A stretch of 64,000 nt of DNA, from assembly GCA_902801515.1 (NCBI GenBank), contig CADCII010000009.1, positions 16,899 through 80,898 on the forward strand, written 5' to 3'. Shown in pieces: positions 33,258 through 42,737 of this stretch. The first letter of the stretch is position 1; each line of letters begins with the position of its first letter. A model generated the notes under the pieces. That model ran no database searches. It had not been told where the DNA came from and worked only from the letters and a program-made list of their open reading frames with translations. This DNA is from an uncultured Lachnospiraceae bacterium. Lineage in GTDB: Bacteria; Bacillota; Clostridia; Lachnospirales; Lachnospiraceae. Both the position numbers and the translations under genes were made by a program.

Positions 33258-34550
33258 ATGGAACAATATATAATCAGAGGCGGCACTGCGCTGAACGGTG
33301 AAGTAGAGATCGGCGGCGCCAAGAATGCCGCGCTCGGTATTCTTGCCGCAGCGATCATGACAGATGAAGAGGTTCTGATCGAGAATCTTCCGGACGTCAG
33401 AGATGTCAATGTCATGCTTGAGGCTATGATCCAGATCGGCGTGAAGGTCGACCGCAGAGACAGACACAGCGTTGTTCTGTGCGGAGCAGACATAGGCGAT
33501 GTGAATATCGAGTACGAATACATCAAAAAGATCCGCGCAAGTTACTATCTTCTCGGCGCATTGCTTGGCAAATACAAGAAAGCGGAAGTTCCGCTTCCCG
33601 GCGGATGCAATATCGGTTCCAGACCGATCGACCTGCATCTGAAGGGCTTCAAGGCGCTGGGTGCAAAGGTCACGATCCAGAACGGAAGCATCTGTGCTGA
33701 CGCGCAGATTCTGAAGGGCCGCCACATCTTCCTGGATACTGTATCTGTAGGCGCCACTATCAATATCATGATGGCGGCCTCTATGGCAGAGGGAAGAACC
33801 GTTATTGAGAACTGTGCCAAGGAACCCCACGTTGTCGACGTGGCCAACTTCCTGAACAGCATGGGCGCCAACATCAAGGGCGCAGGTACGGACGTGATCC
33901 GTATCGTCGGCGTGGAGAAACTGCACGCGACGGAGTACTCTATCATTCCGGACCAGATCGAGGCAGGAACCTATATGTTCGCGGCGGCATGTACCGGCGG
34001 CGACGTTCTTGTCAAGAATGTCATTCCCAAGCATCTTGAGGCTACGATCTCGAAGCTTCTTGAGATCGGCTGCGATATTGAGGAATATGACACGGCAGTT
34101 CGCGTAAAAGCACCCGCGAGACTTTCCTGCGCAAATGTGAAGACGCTCCCGTATCCCGGATACCCGACAGATATGCAGCCCCAGATCGGAGTCGCGCTGT
34201 CCATGGCCGAGGGAACGAGCATCGTGACGGAGAGCATCTTCGAGAACCGGTTCAAATATCTGGATGAGCTGGCACGCATGGGCGCAGTCTCCAAGGTAGA
34301 AGGCAATACAGCTGTGATCTCCGGAGTGGAAAAACTCACCGGAGCCCGCGTCAGCGCGCCTGACCTGAGAGCCGGTGCGGCACTTGTGATCGCTGGACTT
34401 GCGGCGGAAGGCATCACCATGATCGATGATATCATCTATATCCAGAGAGGATATGAGAACTTCGATCAGAAGCTGAGAGGACTCGGGGCGAAGATCGAGT
34501 GCGTCAATTCTGAGCGGGAAGCACGCAAGTTTGTACTCATGGTCGGATAA
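33258..34550 (+). CDS. murA: UDP-N-acetylglucosamine 1-carboxyvinyltransferase
   Basis: The 430-residue protein catalyses the first committed step of peptidoglycan synthesis, moving enolpyruvate from PEP to UDP-GlcNAc. Key features are IGGAKNAALGILAAA near the N-terminus and PLPGGCNIGSRPIDLH with Cys117, the residue alkylated by fosfomycin; its presence predicts sensitivity rather than the Asp-type resistance. EYSIIPDQIEAGTYM and the late DLRAGAALVIAGLAAEG also match. GAGGAAG precedes the ATG. A strong promoter and a terminator make it monocistronic. Confidence 0.95.
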   Translation: MEQYIIRGGTALNGEVEIGGAKNAALGILAAAIMTDEEVLIENLPDVRDVNVMLEAMIQIGVKVDRRDRHSVVLCGADIGDVNIEYEYIKKIRASYYLLGALLGKYKKAEVPLPGGCNIGSRPIDLHLKGFKALGAKVTIQNGSICADAQILKGRHIFLDTVSVGATINIMMAASMAEGRTVIENCAKEPHVVDVANFLNSMGANIKGAGTDVIRIVGVEKLHATEYSIIPDQIEAGTYMFAAACTGGDVLVKNVIPKHLEATISKLLEIGCDIEEYDTAVRVKAPARLSCANVKTLPYPGYPTDMQPQIGVALSMAEGTSIVTESIFENRFKYLDELARMGAVSKVEGNTAVISGVEKLTGARVSAPDLRAGAALVIAGLAAEGITMIDDIIYIQRGYENFDQKLRGLGAKIECVNSEREARKFVLMVG

Positions 34551-34589
34551 GCAGGCCGAAATGATATTTATTTTATAATTGCATGACAT

Positions 34590-34624
34590 AATTCGGGCGC
34601 TCTTGGTAGCGCTCGAATTCATTT
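34590..34624 (+). terminator. Probable terminator after murA
   Basis: A 12-bp stem (34590-34601 with 34608-34619, one G-T pair) is followed by CATTTT. The T-run is short. Confidence 0.6.
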
Positions 34625-34758
34625 TCTGATAGAATATCAGCAATTCTGCCAGACCGGCTCAGGGCCGGGTCCGGAAAATGCCGGCGCAGGCAGACAGGTA
34701 TTGGTTGTTCCTGCCTCAGGCGGGATTCACAGCACTTTGTGCAGATGGGGAAATGAGT

Positions 34759-35670
34759 ATGGGAAAGAGTGTCGCGATCCTTACTGACAGCAACAGCGGG
34801 ATCACGCAGAATTGCGCAAAGGCGCTGGGAATATCTGTGCTGCCGATGCCGTTTTATATTAACGACAAATTGTTCTATGAAGACATCACCCTCACCCAGG
34901 AGGAGTTTTACAGACACCTTGAGGATGATGCTGAGATCCACACATCCATGCCCGTCGTCGGAGAGGTCCTGGACCGCTGGGACAGTCTTCTGAAGGACTA
35001 TGATGAAGTGGTATATATCCCGATGTCCAGCGGACTGTCTAGTTCCTGCGCCACAGCGAAGACTCTGGCGGAGGATTATGACGGACGGGTACAGGTCGTG
35101 GACAACCAGAGGATCTCTGTCACACAGAGACAGTCGGTCCTTGACGCGGTCAGGCTTGCGGAGCTGGGCTATGACGCAGCCGGGATCAAAGAGTACCTGG
35201 AGAAAACAAAATTCGATTCGTCCATCTACATCTATGTACCGACTCTGAAATATCTCAAGAAGGGCGGAAGAGTGACACCTGCAGCCGCCGCGCTGGGAAC
35301 GCTGCTGCGCATTAAACCCGTCCTGCAGATCCAGGGAGAGAAACTGGACGCATTTGCCAAGTGCAGGACCATGAAAGCGTCAAAGACAACGATGCTGAAG
35401 GCGATCGAGGACGATATCCGTGACCGCTTTGCTCTTGAGGGTGAGCCGGACAAATACTGGATCTCCGGCGCCTATTCGGGAGCGCGGGATGAAGAAGTAG
35501 AGCAGTGGGTGTCTGAGATTCAGGAAGTTTATCCTGGCAAACAGATCATTATGCAGCCGCTGTCGTTGTCGGTATCCTGCCACATCGGACCGGGGGCGCT
35601 GGCCGTTACGGTCTCGAAGAAACTGCCTGAGAATCCGGATGAGGCGGCATGCCGTCCGGACGTACAGTAA
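34759..35670 (+). CDS. DegV-family fatty-acid-binding protein
   Basis: The roughly 303-residue protein has the DegV pattern: VAILTDSNSGIT at the N-terminus, TSMPVVGEVLDRWDSLL, YIPMSSGLSSSCATAK, and the later KYLKKGGRVTPAAAALGTLL. DegV (FakB) proteins bind a fatty acid and, in Firmicutes, present it to the FakA kinase for phosphorylation; no fakA is in the window. GATGGGG eight bases upstream favours the second of two close ATGs (34759) over 34753. Confidence 0.87.
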   Translation: MGKSVAILTDSNSGITQNCAKALGISVLPMPFYINDKLFYEDITLTQEEFYRHLEDDAEIHTSMPVVGEVLDRWDSLLKDYDEVVYIPMSSGLSSSCATAKTLAEDYDGRVQVVDNQRISVTQRQSVLDAVRLAELGYDAAGIKEYLEKTKFDSSIYIYVPTLKYLKKGGRVTPAAAALGTLLRIKPVLQIQGEKLDAFAKCRTMKASKTTMLKAIEDDIRDRFALEGEPDKYWISGAYSGARDEEVEQWVSEIQEVYPGKQIIMQPLSLSVSCHIGPGALAVTVSKKLPENPDEAACRPDVQ

Positions 35671-35725
35671 TAATTAAGAGCAGATCATCAGAAGGTTGAA
35701 TGAGCTGCAAAGGGGGTGTAGCAAT

Positions 35726-36304
35726 ATGGGAGAAGTGCTGAAAGAAGTTTCCATTTCCAGTATTCTGATTGCGATCGTAGGCCTTGTCCTGCTGATCATG
35801 CCGAACCTTACCAACAGGATCATCGTGTACGGCATCGGAGCGGTTCTGGTGATATACGGGGTCGGACGGGTTTTCCGCTATATCAGGCGAAACGCGGACG
35901 ACGGCATGATGGAGCACGACCTGTCCATCGGACTGGTCTGCATAGTCTCCGGACTGTTCATGATCCTGTACTCCGGAGTGGTGATCAGTGTTCTTCCCTT
36001 CCTGTTCGGACTTGCGCTGATCTTCGGAGGCGTCATGTCAGTGCAGACAGCGTTCGACGTGAGACGGTTCCACGGACCCAGATGGACACTGCATCTGATC
36101 ATCGGGATCGCGTTTGTATTTGCGGGGGTTGAAGCGATACGCAATCCGTTCGGGACAGCCTCGCTCCTGACACGCTTTGTGGGACTGTGCTTCCTGCTCC
36201 TGGGAATCTACACATATATTGAAAATAAAAAAGTCACAGAACTTCGCCGCGAGTTCAGGGGAACCCCGGACATTATCGACGAAGAAGATATAAAGAAAGG
36301 ATGA
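35726..36304 (+). CDS. DUF308/HdeD-like membrane protein
   Basis: The 192-residue protein has about six hydrophobic helices in three pairs (for example SISSILIAIVGLVLLIMP and LSIGLVCIVSGLFMILYSG) and a charged C-terminal tail. This pattern fits the HdeD/DUF308 family; HdeD is linked to acid stress in enterobacteria, but the role here is unknown. AGGGGG precedes the ATG at 35726. It ends four bases before metG, so the two are probably cotranscribed. Confidence 0.78.
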   Translation: MGEVLKEVSISSILIAIVGLVLLIMPNLTNRIIVYGIGAVLVIYGVGRVFRYIRRNADDGMMEHDLSIGLVCIVSGLFMILYSGVVISVLPFLFGLALIFGGVMSVQTAFDVRRFHGPRWTLHLIIGIAFVFAGVEAIRNPFGTASLLTRFVGLCFLLLGIYTYIENKKVTELRREFRGTPDIIDEEDIKKG

Positions 36305-36308
36305 CAGC

Positions 36309-38342
36309 ATGGCAAATAAAGGACCTTATTATATAACTACAGCAATCGCCTATGCATCAGGCAAGCCGCATATCGGCAACACATATGAAGCGGTTCTTGC
36401 GGACGCGATCGCGCGCTACAAGAGAGTCGAGGGATATGACGTTGTGTTCCAGACCGGAACCGACGAGCATGGCCAGAAAAATGAGATCAAGGCTGCGGAG
36501 GCAGGAATGACTCCCCAGGCTTTTGTCGATATGAACGCCGGTGAGATCAAACGCATCTGGGATCTGATGAACACCAGCTATGACCGCTTTGTCCGTACTT
36601 CAGACCCGGAGCATAAGAGAAAGGTCCAGAAGATCTTCAAAAAGCTCTACGACCAGGGAGACATCTACAAGGGAGCCTATGAAGGCTGGTACTGCACGCC
36701 CTGCGAATCCTTCTGGACAGAGTCCCAGCTGGTTGACGGCAACTGTCCGGACTGCGGACGCCCGGTCACCAAGGCAAAGGAAGAAGCTTATTTCTTCAAA
36801 ATGAGCAAATATGCCGACCGCCTGATCGAGTATATCAACACCCACCCGGAATTTATCCAGCCTGTTGCCCGCAAGAATGAGATGATGAATAACTTCCTCC
36901 TTCCGGGTCTGCAGGATCTGTGCGTCTCAAGGACTTCATTTACCTGGGGCGTTCAGGTTGATTTTGATCCGAAACACGTCGTTTATGTGTGGCTGGATGC
37001 GCTCAGCAACTATACCACTTTTGCCGGCTATGATCCGGACGGATCCACGGATGATTATAAGAAGTACTGGCCGGCAGATCTTCATCTGATCGGCAAGGAC
37101 ATCATCCGCTTCCATACCATCTACTGGCCGATCTTCCTGATGGCGCTGGGCGAACCGCTGCCGAAGCAGGTATTCGGACATCCGTGGCTGCTGATGGGCG
37201 ACGGCAAGATGTCCAAGTCCAAGGGAAATGTCCTCTACGCGGATGAGATGTCTGAAATCTTCGGTGTGGACGCGGTGCGCTATTTCGTACTGCACGAGAT
37301 GCCTTTTGAAAATGACGGCGTCCTGACCTGGGACCTGTGTGTTGAGCGTTTCAATTCAGACCTTGCGAACACGCTGGGCAATCTGGTGAACCGCACGATC
37401 TCCATGACCAATAAATATTTTGGCGGAGAGGTCCGGGCGACAGGCGTTACTGATCTGGAGGTAGCTCCGTCGGGCGTTGTCTCCGAGGGACAGACCGGAA
37501 GCATCGATGAAGACCTGAAGAAGGTCGTTCTTGAGACGCCGGTGAAGGTGACGGAGAAGATGGATCATCTTCGCGTAGCGGACGCGATCAGCGAGACATT
37601 TGCCCTCTTCAAGAGATGCAATAAATACATCGACGAGACTGCTCCGTGGATCCTTGCAAAAGGTGAGGATCAGCAGACGAAGGACCGCCTGAGCCAGGTG
37701 CTCTACAACCTGGTGGAAGCGATCGCAGTGGGCGCCGAGCTGCTCGAATCCTTTATGCCGGATACGGCAGGAAAGATCCTTGCACAGCTGAACGCTGAAA
37801 AGCGCGGCCTGGACAACATGACCACTTTCGGACAGTATCCGTCCGGACAGAAGGTTACAGATGCTCCGCAGATCCTCTTCCAGAGGCTGAAACCGGAAGA
37901 TGTGGAGGCGGAGATCGCGAAACTGCAGCAGGCTAAGGCAGCAGCGGCAGGCGCGGCTGAAGAAGAGAAGGCTGACGAGGCTGCAGACGCAGACTGCATG
38001 GATGTGGAGAAGAAGGAAGAAGTTACGATCGATGACTTCGCGAAGCTCCAGATCCAGGTCGGCGAAGTTGTCAGCTGCGAAGCTGTGAAGAAGTCGAAGA
38101 AGCTTCTCTGCAGCCAGGTGAAGATCGGATCCGAAACACGCCAGATCCTGTCCGGGATCAAGCAGTGGTACACACCGGAAGAGATGGTCGGGAAGAAGGT
38201 TCTGGTTATCACAAACCTGAAGCCGGCAAAACTCGCCGGTCTGGAGAGTCAGGGCATGATCCTCTGCGCAGAAGATGACCAGGGGCGTCTGAGCCTGGTA
38301 AGGCCGGAGGGAGAGGTATCCTGCGGAGCCGAGGTGCGCTGA
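36309..38342 (+). CDS. metG: Methionyl-tRNA synthetase
   Basis: The 677-residue enzyme charges tRNA(Met). Motifs are the HIGN form of HIGH in SGKPHIGNTYEAV (near residue 20), a zinc-knuckle pair in CTPCESFW and CPDCGRP, and KMSKSKGN at residues 300-307. The C-terminal 110 residues (from about DFAKLQIQVGEVVSCEAV) form the EMAP/Trbp111-like tRNA-binding and dimerisation domain. A linker rich in Ala, Glu and Lys precedes it. No T-box is seen because the gene follows the DUF308 gene by only four bases. Confidence 0.96.
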   Translation: MANKGPYYITTAIAYASGKPHIGNTYEAVLADAIARYKRVEGYDVVFQTGTDEHGQKNEIKAAEAGMTPQAFVDMNAGEIKRIWDLMNTSYDRFVRTSDPEHKRKVQKIFKKLYDQGDIYKGAYEGWYCTPCESFWTESQLVDGNCPDCGRPVTKAKEEAYFFKMSKYADRLIEYINTHPEFIQPVARKNEMMNNFLLPGLQDLCVSRTSFTWGVQVDFDPKHVVYVWLDALSNYTTFAGYDPDGSTDDYKKYWPADLHLIGKDIIRFHTIYWPIFLMALGEPLPKQVFGHPWLLMGDGKMSKSKGNVLYADEMSEIFGVDAVRYFVLHEMPFENDGVLTWDLCVERFNSDLANTLGNLVNRTISMTNKYFGGEVRATGVTDLEVAPSGVVSEGQTGSIDEDLKKVVLETPVKVTEKMDHLRVADAISETFALFKRCNKYIDETAPWILAKGEDQQTKDRLSQVLYNLVEAIAVGAELLESFMPDTAGKILAQLNAEKRGLDNMTTFGQYPSGQKVTDAPQILFQRLKPEDVEAEIAKLQQAKAAAAGAAEEEKADEAADADCMDVEKKEEVTIDDFAKLQIQVGEVVSCEAVKKSKKLLCSQVKIGSETRQILSGIKQWYTPEEMVGKKVLVITNLKPAKLAGLESQGMILCAEDDQGRLSLVRPEGEVSCGAEVR

Positions 38343-38372
38343 CGCAGAATGTTAAACAGGGATAAATTGTTA

Positions 38373-38405
38373 AGCGGGCATCCGGAATCGGAGCCCGCTT
38401 TTTTA
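38373..38405 (+). terminator. Intrinsic terminator after metG
   Basis: AGCGGGC (38373-38379) pairs with GCCCGCT (38393-38399), extended by TCCG/CGGA, then TTTTTT. Confidence 0.92.
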
Positions 38406-38485
38406 AACCCGTTTATGCATGGTAATTCTTATCGCGAGATATTATGGATGTTCTTTGTTTCAGGCACCATCAGGCTGCAGAACAA

Positions 38486-38719
38486 TCATTTTTTCGCCGC
38501 TTTCAGACGGGTGATCATATCCCACATGGCCTGGACTGAATTGAAGTTTTCCGGGCGGATCTCGCCGGCGGACAGCCGGATCCCGTAGGTTTCGCTGATC
38601 TCAGAGACGATCGCCAGGATATCGAACGACGTAAGCAGTTTGTCCCCCATCAGGTTTTTTTCGGAAGTAAAATCAATGTCCGGACGGATATCGTCCAGAA
38701 TCTCCAACAGTGTCTGCAT
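38486..38719 (-). CDS. Acyl carrier protein-like (DltC-type)
   Basis: The 77-residue acidic helical protein has the carrier-protein layout. The phosphopantetheine region reads GDKLLTSFDILAIVSEIS, with Ser in TSFDIL at the place of the usual DS(L/F) serine; Thr replaces the usual Asp. AGGAGG before the ATG is strong. It is the last gene of the minus-strand operon with an SGNH protein and an MBOAT acyltransferase, as in dlt loci, but no adenylating enzyme (DltA-like) is present. It may supply acyl groups to either MBOAT protein in the window. Confidence 0.8.
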   Translation of the reverse strand: MQTLLEILDDIRPDIDFTSEKNLMGDKLLTSFDILAIVSEISETYGIRLSAGEIRPENFNSVQAMWDMITRLKAAKK

Positions 38720-38798
38720 CTCTCTGTCCTCCTGTTCTTTTTTTTATTGTCCGCAGTACAGACGCCATGCCTGTCTGAAGCTTCCGGACACTTTCGGT

Positions 38799-39788
38799 TC
38801 AAGATCCCTGCGCCGGATCGGCACGTTCAAGCTGCTCTGCCAGCACAGCGGAAAAGGCTCTTGCAGCGGCATCATTCATATGCCCGTCCATATCCGTAAA
38901 CGCTGAGATGTCATGCGTAAACAGATTGAAATGCTCCGCGTCATTGAAATTGATCCAGGGAACCCGCTCCTCCTCGAAGAATGCTCCCAGATATTCCCAG
39001 AATTCCCGGTAGTCCTGCGCTGATGCCTGCAGGTTTGGCTGCGGGATCGGTGTGGTCACGGCGCACAGCCGGATACCTTCTTTCCGGCACAGGGACACCA
39101 GTCTCCTGAGCTGTTCCATATTCTCTGGAACGATTCGGGAGACACTGGCCGGTGTCAGATCCTGCGTGGTAAAGGCGGAAGTGTTCACCGGATAGCGGGC
39201 AATAAAACCGGAATCATGGTATTCCTGGGACGCGGTCCGGAACCTGTCGATGCTGTAGTCTTTGTTCCATTTTGCCCGGACGGTTTCCGGCAGGTTTGCA
39301 AGCTCATAAGACAGCGGATATTCATACCAGGGGAAGAACAGTGTCCGGAAGTTGCATTTTAATACAGAATGAACGAAATAAGACAGCTTTGCAAGACCGG
39401 CAGGGAACTCATGATAGAAGAGCAGATAATTGTTGCCCTCCTCCTTTTCCCTGACCAGGTAGCCGGGGGAGATCTCATAGATGACCCGCTCCGGTTTATG
39501 TCCCGTCTCGATCATCAGTCTGAGCAAATAGTAGCAGTCCTGCGGATACTCACTGCCCACGCACAGATTGTGCCCGGTCCGACTGTTCACCTTCCCGGCG
39601 GATTCCGGATCGATATTGATCTTCCCATGGGAAGTGCCCATATAGATATCATCAAATGTCTGTGTCGTGACTGCATGAATGTCATTTCGCATAAATGTGC
39701 ACGGATAGAGTGCGTAATCCATTGCAACCAGTATGAACGCCGTCAGAACACAGAATACCATCAGTCGGATCCATTTAAAACTGCGCAT
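38799..39788 (-). CDS. Membrane-anchored SGNH/DltD-like acyltransferase partner 2
   Basis: The 329-residue protein has an N-terminal membrane helix (residues about 7-25) and an extracytoplasmic domain with the nucleophile-like motif YMGTSHGKINIDPE (Ser about 53) and a late FTDMDGHMNDAAARAFS Asp-His pair. VIYEISPGYL corresponds to the LLEASP block of the first-locus protein. The start at 39788 lies 14 bases inside the upstream MBOAT gene, implying coupling. It probably finishes acyl transfer with that MBOAT protein. The acceptor is unknown. Confidence 0.8.
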   Translation of the reverse strand: MRSFKWIRLMVFCVLTAFILVAMDYALYPCTFMRNDIHAVTTQTFDDIYMGTSHGKINIDPESAGKVNSRTGHNLCVGSEYPQDCYYLLRLMIETGHKPERVIYEISPGYLVREKEEGNNYLLFYHEFPAGLAKLSYFVHSVLKCNFRTLFFPWYEYPLSYELANLPETVRAKWNKDYSIDRFRTASQEYHDSGFIARYPVNTSAFTTQDLTPASVSRIVPENMEQLRRLVSLCRKEGIRLCAVTTPIPQPNLQASAQDYREFWEYLGAFFEEERVPWINFNDAEHFNLFTHDISAFTDMDGHMNDAAARAFSAVLAEQLERADPAQGS

Positions 39789-41292
39789 AGATGAACCCCC
39801 GCGGCGCGGCGCTGCACCCGAATAAACCGATTCCTGCAAACAGTGCAAGGAAGACCCCAAAGACGACCGGAGACGGCAGCGTGTCTGAGAGCTTATGCCT
39901 CACATCGATCCCTTTCTCTTCCAGGATCCCGACGCCCACCATCACGATACAGCCTGCCATGATCGTCAGCAGTGCCCAAGGCACGTACGCGGTTCCCAGG
40001 CTGCCTGCCGGGATCTGCATCAGCAGGGATGGCTGGAAATGCGTAAAAGACTGACGGATCATGTAGAACGCCTGTGTGAGTGTATCTGAGCGATCGAAGA
40101 ACCACCGCAGATTCACAAGAATAAATGTGCGTATGATGGTGAACAGATGGTACCAGGTCTCCTTCCCTGAGATATGGAGGGCCTTCTTCATATTCCGGTA
40201 TGTTCCGTCCATCAGTTCACTGAAGGCAATGATGCCGCCGTTCAGAAGACCATATACCACATACTTCCAGCTGGCACCGTGCCAGATACCAACAAGGAAG
40301 AATACGATCAGATCTGCCAGAGCGATCGGAACAACGCGGCCCTGCTTCCTGCCGAATTTCTTTCTGCACCACCCGGAGAAACGTATCATCGCCCCGGACA
40401 GCGAAACCGGATAGAACACATAGTTCATCATCCATTCGCCAAGGGTAATATGCCAGCGCTTCCAGAAATCCGCCATGGAAACGGCAAGATAAGGTCTTCG
40501 GAAGTTCTCATCCAGCGTGATCCCGAACAGGGAGGCGATTCCGGTCACAACATCCATTGCACCTGAAAAGTCCGCATAAAGCTGGATGCCGTAGAAGAGC
40601 AGCGCGATCAGTCCCAGTCCGCCGAAACGGTCGAGATCTCCCCAGATCGCATCGGCAAATACGCCCGCCCAGTCTGCGATGATAATCTTCTTCGCATATC
40701 CCCACAGGATCCGTTCCAGACCTCGCGTGAAGCTCCGCATGTCAAATGTATGCGGTTGCGTCAGCTGCGGCATCAGCCTTCCGAAATTACCGATCGGTCC
40801 CTGCAGAAGCTGGGGAAAGAAAGATACAAAGAGTGCGTACTGAAAGGGATTCTTCTGCGCTTCGGCCTTCTTCCAGTAGACATCCAGCAGATATCCGGAT
40901 GACTGAAAGGTATAAAAAGAGATCCCCAACGGAAGAAGGATCTGAAGTCCGGATGGCGGCAGCGAAAACAGCCGGCAGACATTATCCGCGATAAAGCCGG
41001 CGTATTTTACAGCGCCAAGCATGCCAAGATTGCAGATCAGTCCCGCAGTGAGGACCAGCTTTTGTAAATATGCCGGGGCATCTTTCTCCTGCAGCCTGCT
41101 GATCCACAATGCAGACAGCCAGGTCACGCATATGGAATACAGAAGAAACAGGAAGTAACGGGCATTTCCCGACAGATAATACAGACAGCTGAAAAGCAGC
41201 AGAACGATCCATTTCACCCTGGCAGGCACCAGATAATACGCAAGAACGGCTGCCAGAGTGAACAGAAAAAATGCATTTGAAACCAGCGACAT
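39775..41292 (-). CDS. MBOAT-family membrane O-acyltransferase 2
   Basis: The 505-residue multi-pass protein is a second DltB/AlgI-type acyltransferase. Matching segments are LGISFYTFQSSGYLLDVYW, FVSFFPQLLQGPIGNFG, IQLYADFSGAMDVVTG, FWKRWHITLGEW (His281) and GIWHGASWKYVVYG with the expected catalytic His338. It parallels the protein at 5445 in length and layout but is clearly diverged. It lies between a secreted-protein gene and the SGNH partner, inside a seven-gene operon with its own acyl carrier protein. Confidence 0.9.
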   Translation of the reverse strand: MSLVSNAFFLFTLAAVLAYYLVPARVKWIVLLLFSCLYYLSGNARYFLFLLYSICVTWLSALWISRLQEKDAPAYLQKLVLTAGLICNLGMLGAVKYAGFIADNVCRLFSLPPSGLQILLPLGISFYTFQSSGYLLDVYWKKAEAQKNPFQYALFVSFFPQLLQGPIGNFGRLMPQLTQPHTFDMRSFTRGLERILWGYAKKIIIADWAGVFADAIWGDLDRFGGLGLIALLFYGIQLYADFSGAMDVVTGIASLFGITLDENFRRPYLAVSMADFWKRWHITLGEWMMNYVFYPVSLSGAMIRFSGWCRKKFGRKQGRVVPIALADLIVFFLVGIWHGASWKYVVYGLLNGGIIAFSELMDGTYRNMKKALHISGKETWYHLFTIIRTFILVNLRWFFDRSDTLTQAFYMIRQSFTHFQPSLLMQIPAGSLGTAYVPWALLTIMAGCIVMVGVGILEEKGIDVRHKLSDTLPSPVVFGVFLALFAGIGLFGCSAAPRGFIYAQF

Positions 41293-41317
41293 GGTTTTCT
41301 CCGTAAAGAGGTTTTGA

Positions 41318-42001
41318 TCAGAACATCAGTCCGTTATCAAGGCACTGCTGCGGCTCCGGCGCAGGTGCAGGCGCGGGCGCAGGCGCTTCCGCATCCTGGG
41401 AACTGTCGGCATTCCCGGATGGTGCCTGTCCGGTCCTGGACCGGTAATCGGCGATCATGCCTTCCTCACCGCTCCGGGCGATATTCTTCTCACTCTGCAG
41501 CGAATCTGTCTCACTGTCCAGGCTGAGGCTCACAAAGCGCACATACACGATCCCGGACTCCTCATCCGTCAGGATGGTCAGCTCCTGCGCATCTCCAAAG
41601 GGAAGTGTGTGCAGAACTGCGGTGCCCTCATCTGCGAATGTCAGCTGTATGTCGTATACGGGAGGAACAAAATTCAGAATCTCCGCCGGCTCACACCACA
41701 GTATTCCCTCTTCATGCTCCTGAAGCATCGTATCGTCCGGCAGGAGATTATCCGAGTATTCCCCGTAGGAGGCACGAAGCGCAATGCCTGTGATCGCTCT
41801 GCCGCTCTCATTTATCAGCCTGACTTCGTAGTCGGAATCACTGTGCTTCTCCCCGATCCGGATCATCTCTTCCGCCGCCTGTGATTCTGTCTCCATGACC
41901 GGATCCTCCTGCGAAGCGTATGCCTGCAGCATAGTGCCTGAAGCAAGAGCCGCAGCCAGGATTCCTGCTGTTACAATCCGATTCCACATTATTCTGCGCA
42001 T
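41318..42001 (-). CDS. Secreted protein with Ala-Pro linker and Cys-containing tail
   Basis: The 227-residue protein has a signal peptide ending near LQAYASQED (cleavage after AYA). The mature part has a beta-rich domain (residues about 40-165, with NESGRAITGIALRASYGEYS). It ends in an acidic linker, an Ala-Pro repeat and the tail PEPQQCLDNGLMF; the tail Cys is one of only two in the mature protein. AAGGAG precedes the ATG. It sits directly upstream of the MBOAT/SGNH/ACP genes and downstream of transglutaminase-like genes, so the tail could be a modification or anchoring site. No known family was recognised. Confidence 0.75.
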   Translation of the reverse strand: MRRIMWNRIVTAGILAAALASGTMLQAYASQEDPVMETESQAAEEMIRIGEKHSDSDYEVRLINESGRAITGIALRASYGEYSDNLLPDDTMLQEHEEGILWCEPAEILNFVPPVYDIQLTFADEGTAVLHTLPFGDAQELTILTDEESGIVYVRFVSLSLDSETDSLQSEKNIARSGEEGMIADYRSRTGQAPSGNADSSQDAEAPAPAPAPAPEPQQCLDNGLMF

Positions 42002-42016
42002 GCTGTCTCCTTCTGA

Positions 42017-42727
42017 TCATTTCATATATTTATAGGTTCCGGGTGTTCCATAGCGGAACTTGAATCCGCAGTATTTCCCCTGCCTGACCCATCCGGAAGC
42101 TGTTCGGACCGTCTTGCCCGCATAGGCGCGGTTCAGATCGGGGTCGAAATAAAACAGCTTCTTCTTGAACTTGATGGTGACCCATGCGTGGGATTTGAGA
42201 TTGCTCATACTGCCGTTTGGAACATGTCCTTGAACCACCTTTGGGGAATACCCCAGCACCTTTGCCATCCAGTAAAATGTATAGGCTGCCGTGTTGCAGT
42301 CACCGGAGCCGGTGGAGAAGCCGTACTTCCCGTAATACTTCGCGGCCTTGCTTCCGCGCGATCCGTTCGTATTGCTGCGGTATCTCAGGCCGGCAGACCA
42401 CTTGAACGCCTTCTTCAGATTCTTGACAGATTTCTTTCCCCCGGCTTTCAGTTTCACCAGACGCTTTGCCGCCATTGCCTTCACGCCCTTGAGTTTTGTG
42501 GCAGTGCCCTGTTTATCGATCGAATAGTACGCCGTCTTCCCGTTCACCTTGCACTTATATGCCGGAACGTTCACCACGAGGGTCCCTGCTGCGGTATAGA
42601 TATGCAGCTTTCCTTTTTCCGTGACAAGACCGGTTTTTTTTGCCTCAGCCGCAGACACAGGCGGGGCGAGAAACACCGTCATCACCAGTAATGCCGCAAG
42701 GATGCGGATCCATCCCGTTTTCTTCAT
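42017..42727 (-). CDS. Secreted transglutaminase-like protein 1
   Basis: The 236-residue protein has a signal peptide (residues 1-27, ending VSAAEA), a basic beta-rich segment, and a C-terminal transglutaminase/papain-like domain. The Cys is in STGSGDCNTAAYTFYWMAKV, the His in KSHAWVTIKF, and the Asp in LFYFDPDLN, so the Cys-His-Asp triad is complete. Such domains cross-link or cleave surface proteins. It is in the middle of the operon that leads to the acyltransferase genes. Confidence 0.82.
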   Translation of the reverse strand: MKKTGWIRILAALLVMTVFLAPPVSAAEAKKTGLVTEKGKLHIYTAAGTLVVNVPAYKCKVNGKTAYYSIDKQGTATKLKGVKAMAAKRLVKLKAGGKKSVKNLKKAFKWSAGLRYRSNTNGSRGSKAAKYYGKYGFSTGSGDCNTAAYTFYWMAKVLGYSPKVVQGHVPNGSMSNLKSHAWVTIKFKKKLFYFDPDLNRAYAGKTVRTASGWVRQGKYCGFKFRYGTPGTYKYMK

Positions 42728-42737
42728 TGTCTGCCTC

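Noticed and set aside
33207..34643. A 478-codon open frame on the minus strand across murA
   Set aside because: It is antisense to a full, motif-complete MurA and has no family features or ribosome site.
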